Shown here: positions 5,723 through 7,199 of the stretch, piece after piece
Layout of the letters: every line of letters starts with the position of its first letter
Numbering within the stretch: the first letter of the stretch is position 1
Source: an uncultured Flavobacteriia bacterium
Lineage (GTDB): Bacteria > Bacteroidota > Bacteroidia > Flavobacteriales > Flavobacteriaceae
Length of the DNA stretch: 7,199 bases
Direction of reading: 5' to 3'
Assembly: GCA_946482495.1 (NCBI GenBank)
Contig: CAMLRV010000115.1
Location: forward strand, 1 to 7,199
Position numbers and translations under genes: made by a program
Notes under the pieces: model-generated
Databases searched by the model: none
Seen by the model: the letters and a program-made list of their open reading frames with translations, nothing else
Told to the model about the DNA's origin: nothing

Positions 5723-6838
5723 ATGGAAACAATTTTACTTATACTTTTTATTACATTTTTAGTTTTTTTCGCCATTCAATTCATTTACCAATCGATTGTT
5801 TTTAGTCGTTTTTCGTTTGTTAAACCAAAGAAAGACACTCCAAAGAACATTCCAGTTTCAGTAATTGTTTGTGCTAAAAATGAACATGAAAATTTATTGA
5901 AACATCTTCCTATTTTAGTTTCTCAAAATTATCCAAACTACGAATTGGTCTTAATTGATGATGCTTCTAGCGATGAAACCTTAGATTTATTAGAAGAATA
6001 TGAAAAACAATATTCGTTTATTAAATTGGTTAAAGTTAAAAACAACGAAGCGTTTTGGGGAAACAAAAAATTTGCACTAACACTTGGAATTAAAGCTTCT
6101 AAAAACGAATATTTATTATTTACAGATGCAGATTGTTATCCAAATTCGGAAAACTGGATTACGGAAATGACTTCGCATTTTTCATTTAAAAAGACCATTG
6201 TTTTAGGATATGGTGCTTACGATAAAATTAAAGGTTCTTTACTAAATAAAATTATTCGTTACGAAACAGTTTTAACAGCTATTCAATATTTTTCTTGGGC
6301 AAAAATTGGCAAACCTTATATGGGTGTAGGAAGAAATTTAGCCTATAAAAAATCGGAGTTTTTTGGAGTAAATGGTTTCATTAATCACATTCGAGTACGT
6401 TCTGGTGATGATGATTTATTCATTAACGAAGCCGCAAATAAATCAAACACAACCATTTGTTATAATCCTGATGGTTTCACGTATTCTAAACCTAAAACTA
6501 GCTATAAAGAATGGTTCAATCAGAAAAGAAGACACGTTTCTACTGCCAAACTTTATAAAGGTTTTGACAAGTTTCAATTAGCTTTATTTTTTATTTCACA
6601 AGTACTTTGTATTACTTTGGCAATAATTTTGTTATCTTTCCAATATAATTGGATTATTGTAGCGAGTGTTTTAGCTTTCCGATACATTTTTAACTGGATT
6701 GTTATTGGTTATGGAGCTTCAAAATTGAATGAAAAAGACATTATTGTTTGGTATCCAATTTTTGAAATTATTTTAATAATCACACAAATTAGAGTGGCAT
6801 TTACCAATCTGATTTTTAAACCAGTGCATTGGAAGTAA
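5723..6838 (+). CDS. Membrane-bound family 2 glycosyltransferase
   Basis: The 371-residue protein is a processive-type GT2 enzyme anchored in the inner membrane. An N-terminal membrane helix spans about 2-27. The cytoplasmic GT-A domain starts with SVIVCAKNEHENL (46-58) and shows the nucleotide-binding LIDDASSDET (77-86), the metal-binding FTDADCYP (133-140), a GVGRNLAYKK acceptor-side segment (201-210), the SGDDD catalytic-base region (227-231) and QKRRH (267-271), a variant of the Q/RxxRW motif. Two or three C-terminal helices follow (about 285-305, 308-332 and 343-362). The architecture fits transfer of a sugar to a lipid or growing polysaccharide at the membrane; donor and acceptor cannot be told from sequence. 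It has its own promoter element and its end overlaps the start of the sigma factor gene by 10 bases, so the two are likely co-transcribed. Confidence 0.93.
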   Translation: METILLILFITFLVFFAIQFIYQSIVFSRFSFVKPKKDTPKNIPVSVIVCAKNEHENLLKHLPILVSQNYPNYELVLIDDASSDETLDLLEEYEKQYSFIKLVKVKNNEAFWGNKKFALTLGIKASKNEYLLFTDADCYPNSENWITEMTSHFSFKKTIVLGYGAYDKIKGSLLNKIIRYETVLTAIQYFSWAKIGKPYMGVGRNLAYKKSEFFGVNGFINHIRVRSGDDDLFINEAANKSNTTICYNPDGFTYSKPKTSYKEWFNQKRRHVSTAKLYKGFDKFQLALFFISQVLCITLAIILLSFQYNWIIVASVLAFRYIFNWIVIGYGASKLNEKDIIVWYPIFEIILIITQIRVAFTNLIFKPVHWK

Positions 6839-7199
6839 AACAAGAAAAAATATTAAAATACATTCAAAAAGCAAAACAAGGTGATCAGGTTGCTTTTACT
6901 TTTCTTCTCGATTTTTATTGGAATGAAGTGTACGGCTATATGCTAAAACGTACGGAAAACGAAACCGATACCGACGATATTGTTATCGAAACTTTCGCGA
7001 AAGCCTTTGATAAAATTAGTACTTACAATCCCGAATTTGGTTTCAATACTTGGTTAATTACGATTGCCAAAAATGTTCATATTGATTTGCTTCGCAAGAA
7101 AAAATCGACGCTATTTCTTGAAATTACCGACGAAGAAGATAGTATTGCCAATCAAGTACTAGACGATACACCAACGGTTGAAGACACTATTATTACTGA
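6829..7199 (+). CDS. ECF-type RNA polymerase sigma factor, N-terminal part (cut by window edge)
   Basis: The 123 visible residues match the region 2 domain of sigma-70 family ECF factors. IQKAKQGDQVAFTFLLDFYWNEVYGYML (12-39) is region 2.1, DTDDIVIETFAKAFDKI (47-63) is the core-polymerase-binding region 2.2, and FNTWLITIAKNVHIDLLRKKK (72-92) covers regions 2.3-2.4, which melt and read the -10 element. The acidic linker to region 4 follows; region 4 lies beyond the window. The best start is a TTG at 6829: an in-frame stop lies at 6817-6819, no ATG or GTG falls between, and the first in-frame ATG (residue 38) would remove region 2.1. The gene overlaps the glycosyltransferase stop by 10 bases in another frame, implying co-transcription and perhaps translational coupling. 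No anti-sigma gene is visible, and the genes it controls cannot be inferred. Confidence 0.9.
   Translation, partial: MEVKQEKILKYIQKAKQGDQVAFTFLLDFYWNEVYGYMLKRTENETDTDDIVIETFAKAFDKISTYNPEFGFNTWLITIAKNVHIDLLRKKKSTLFLEITDEEDSIANQVLDDTPTVEDTIIT

Overview
The window looks like chromosomal DNA from a member of the Flavobacteriaceae (Bacteroidota), most likely Flavobacterium or a close relative. The evidence is the very AT-rich sequence, the A-rich leaders with little or no Shine-Dalgarno signal, four copies of the Bacteroidota -7 promoter element TAnnTTTG placed in front of genes, and the character of the proteins. The genus is an inference from gene style, not from a search.

Layout: two divergent blocks separate at a 135-bp AT-rich gap (1944-2078). 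The leftward (minus-strand) block runs TPR-repeat membrane protein, then ribH (lumazine synthase, riboflavin synthesis), whose start overlaps the TPR stop as TAATG. A strong hairpin-plus-T-run terminator (about 507-553) follows, then a separate promoter and the 5' part of mutL (mismatch repair), cut by the left edge. The rightward block runs recF (recombinational repair), a lipoprotein fusing rhodanese and thioredoxin domains, murB (peptidoglycan precursor synthesis), a PaiB-like FMN-binding protein, a membrane family 2 glycosyltransferase with its own promoter, and an ECF-type RNA polymerase sigma factor that starts inside the end of the glycosyltransferase gene and is cut by the right edge.

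Most genes are housekeeping: DNA repair (mutL, recF), cofactor synthesis (ribH), cell wall (murB) and envelope redox or sulfur handling (rhodanese-thioredoxin lipoprotein). No mobile element, CRISPR array, rRNA or tRNA was seen. No gap exceeds 300 bases.

The least ordinary signal is intergenic. Two degenerate arrays with a strict 7-bp period, sharing ATTTACG/AATTACG units, lie on either side of the PaiB-like gene (4926-4974 and 5611-5686). The second runs up to the glycosyltransferase promoter and covers its -33 region. Other points worth a second look are a roughly 30-residue C-terminal extension on lumazine synthase, the rhodanese-thioredoxin fusion next to recF, and the TTG start of the sigma factor gene. 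I see no convincing new multi-gene system here.
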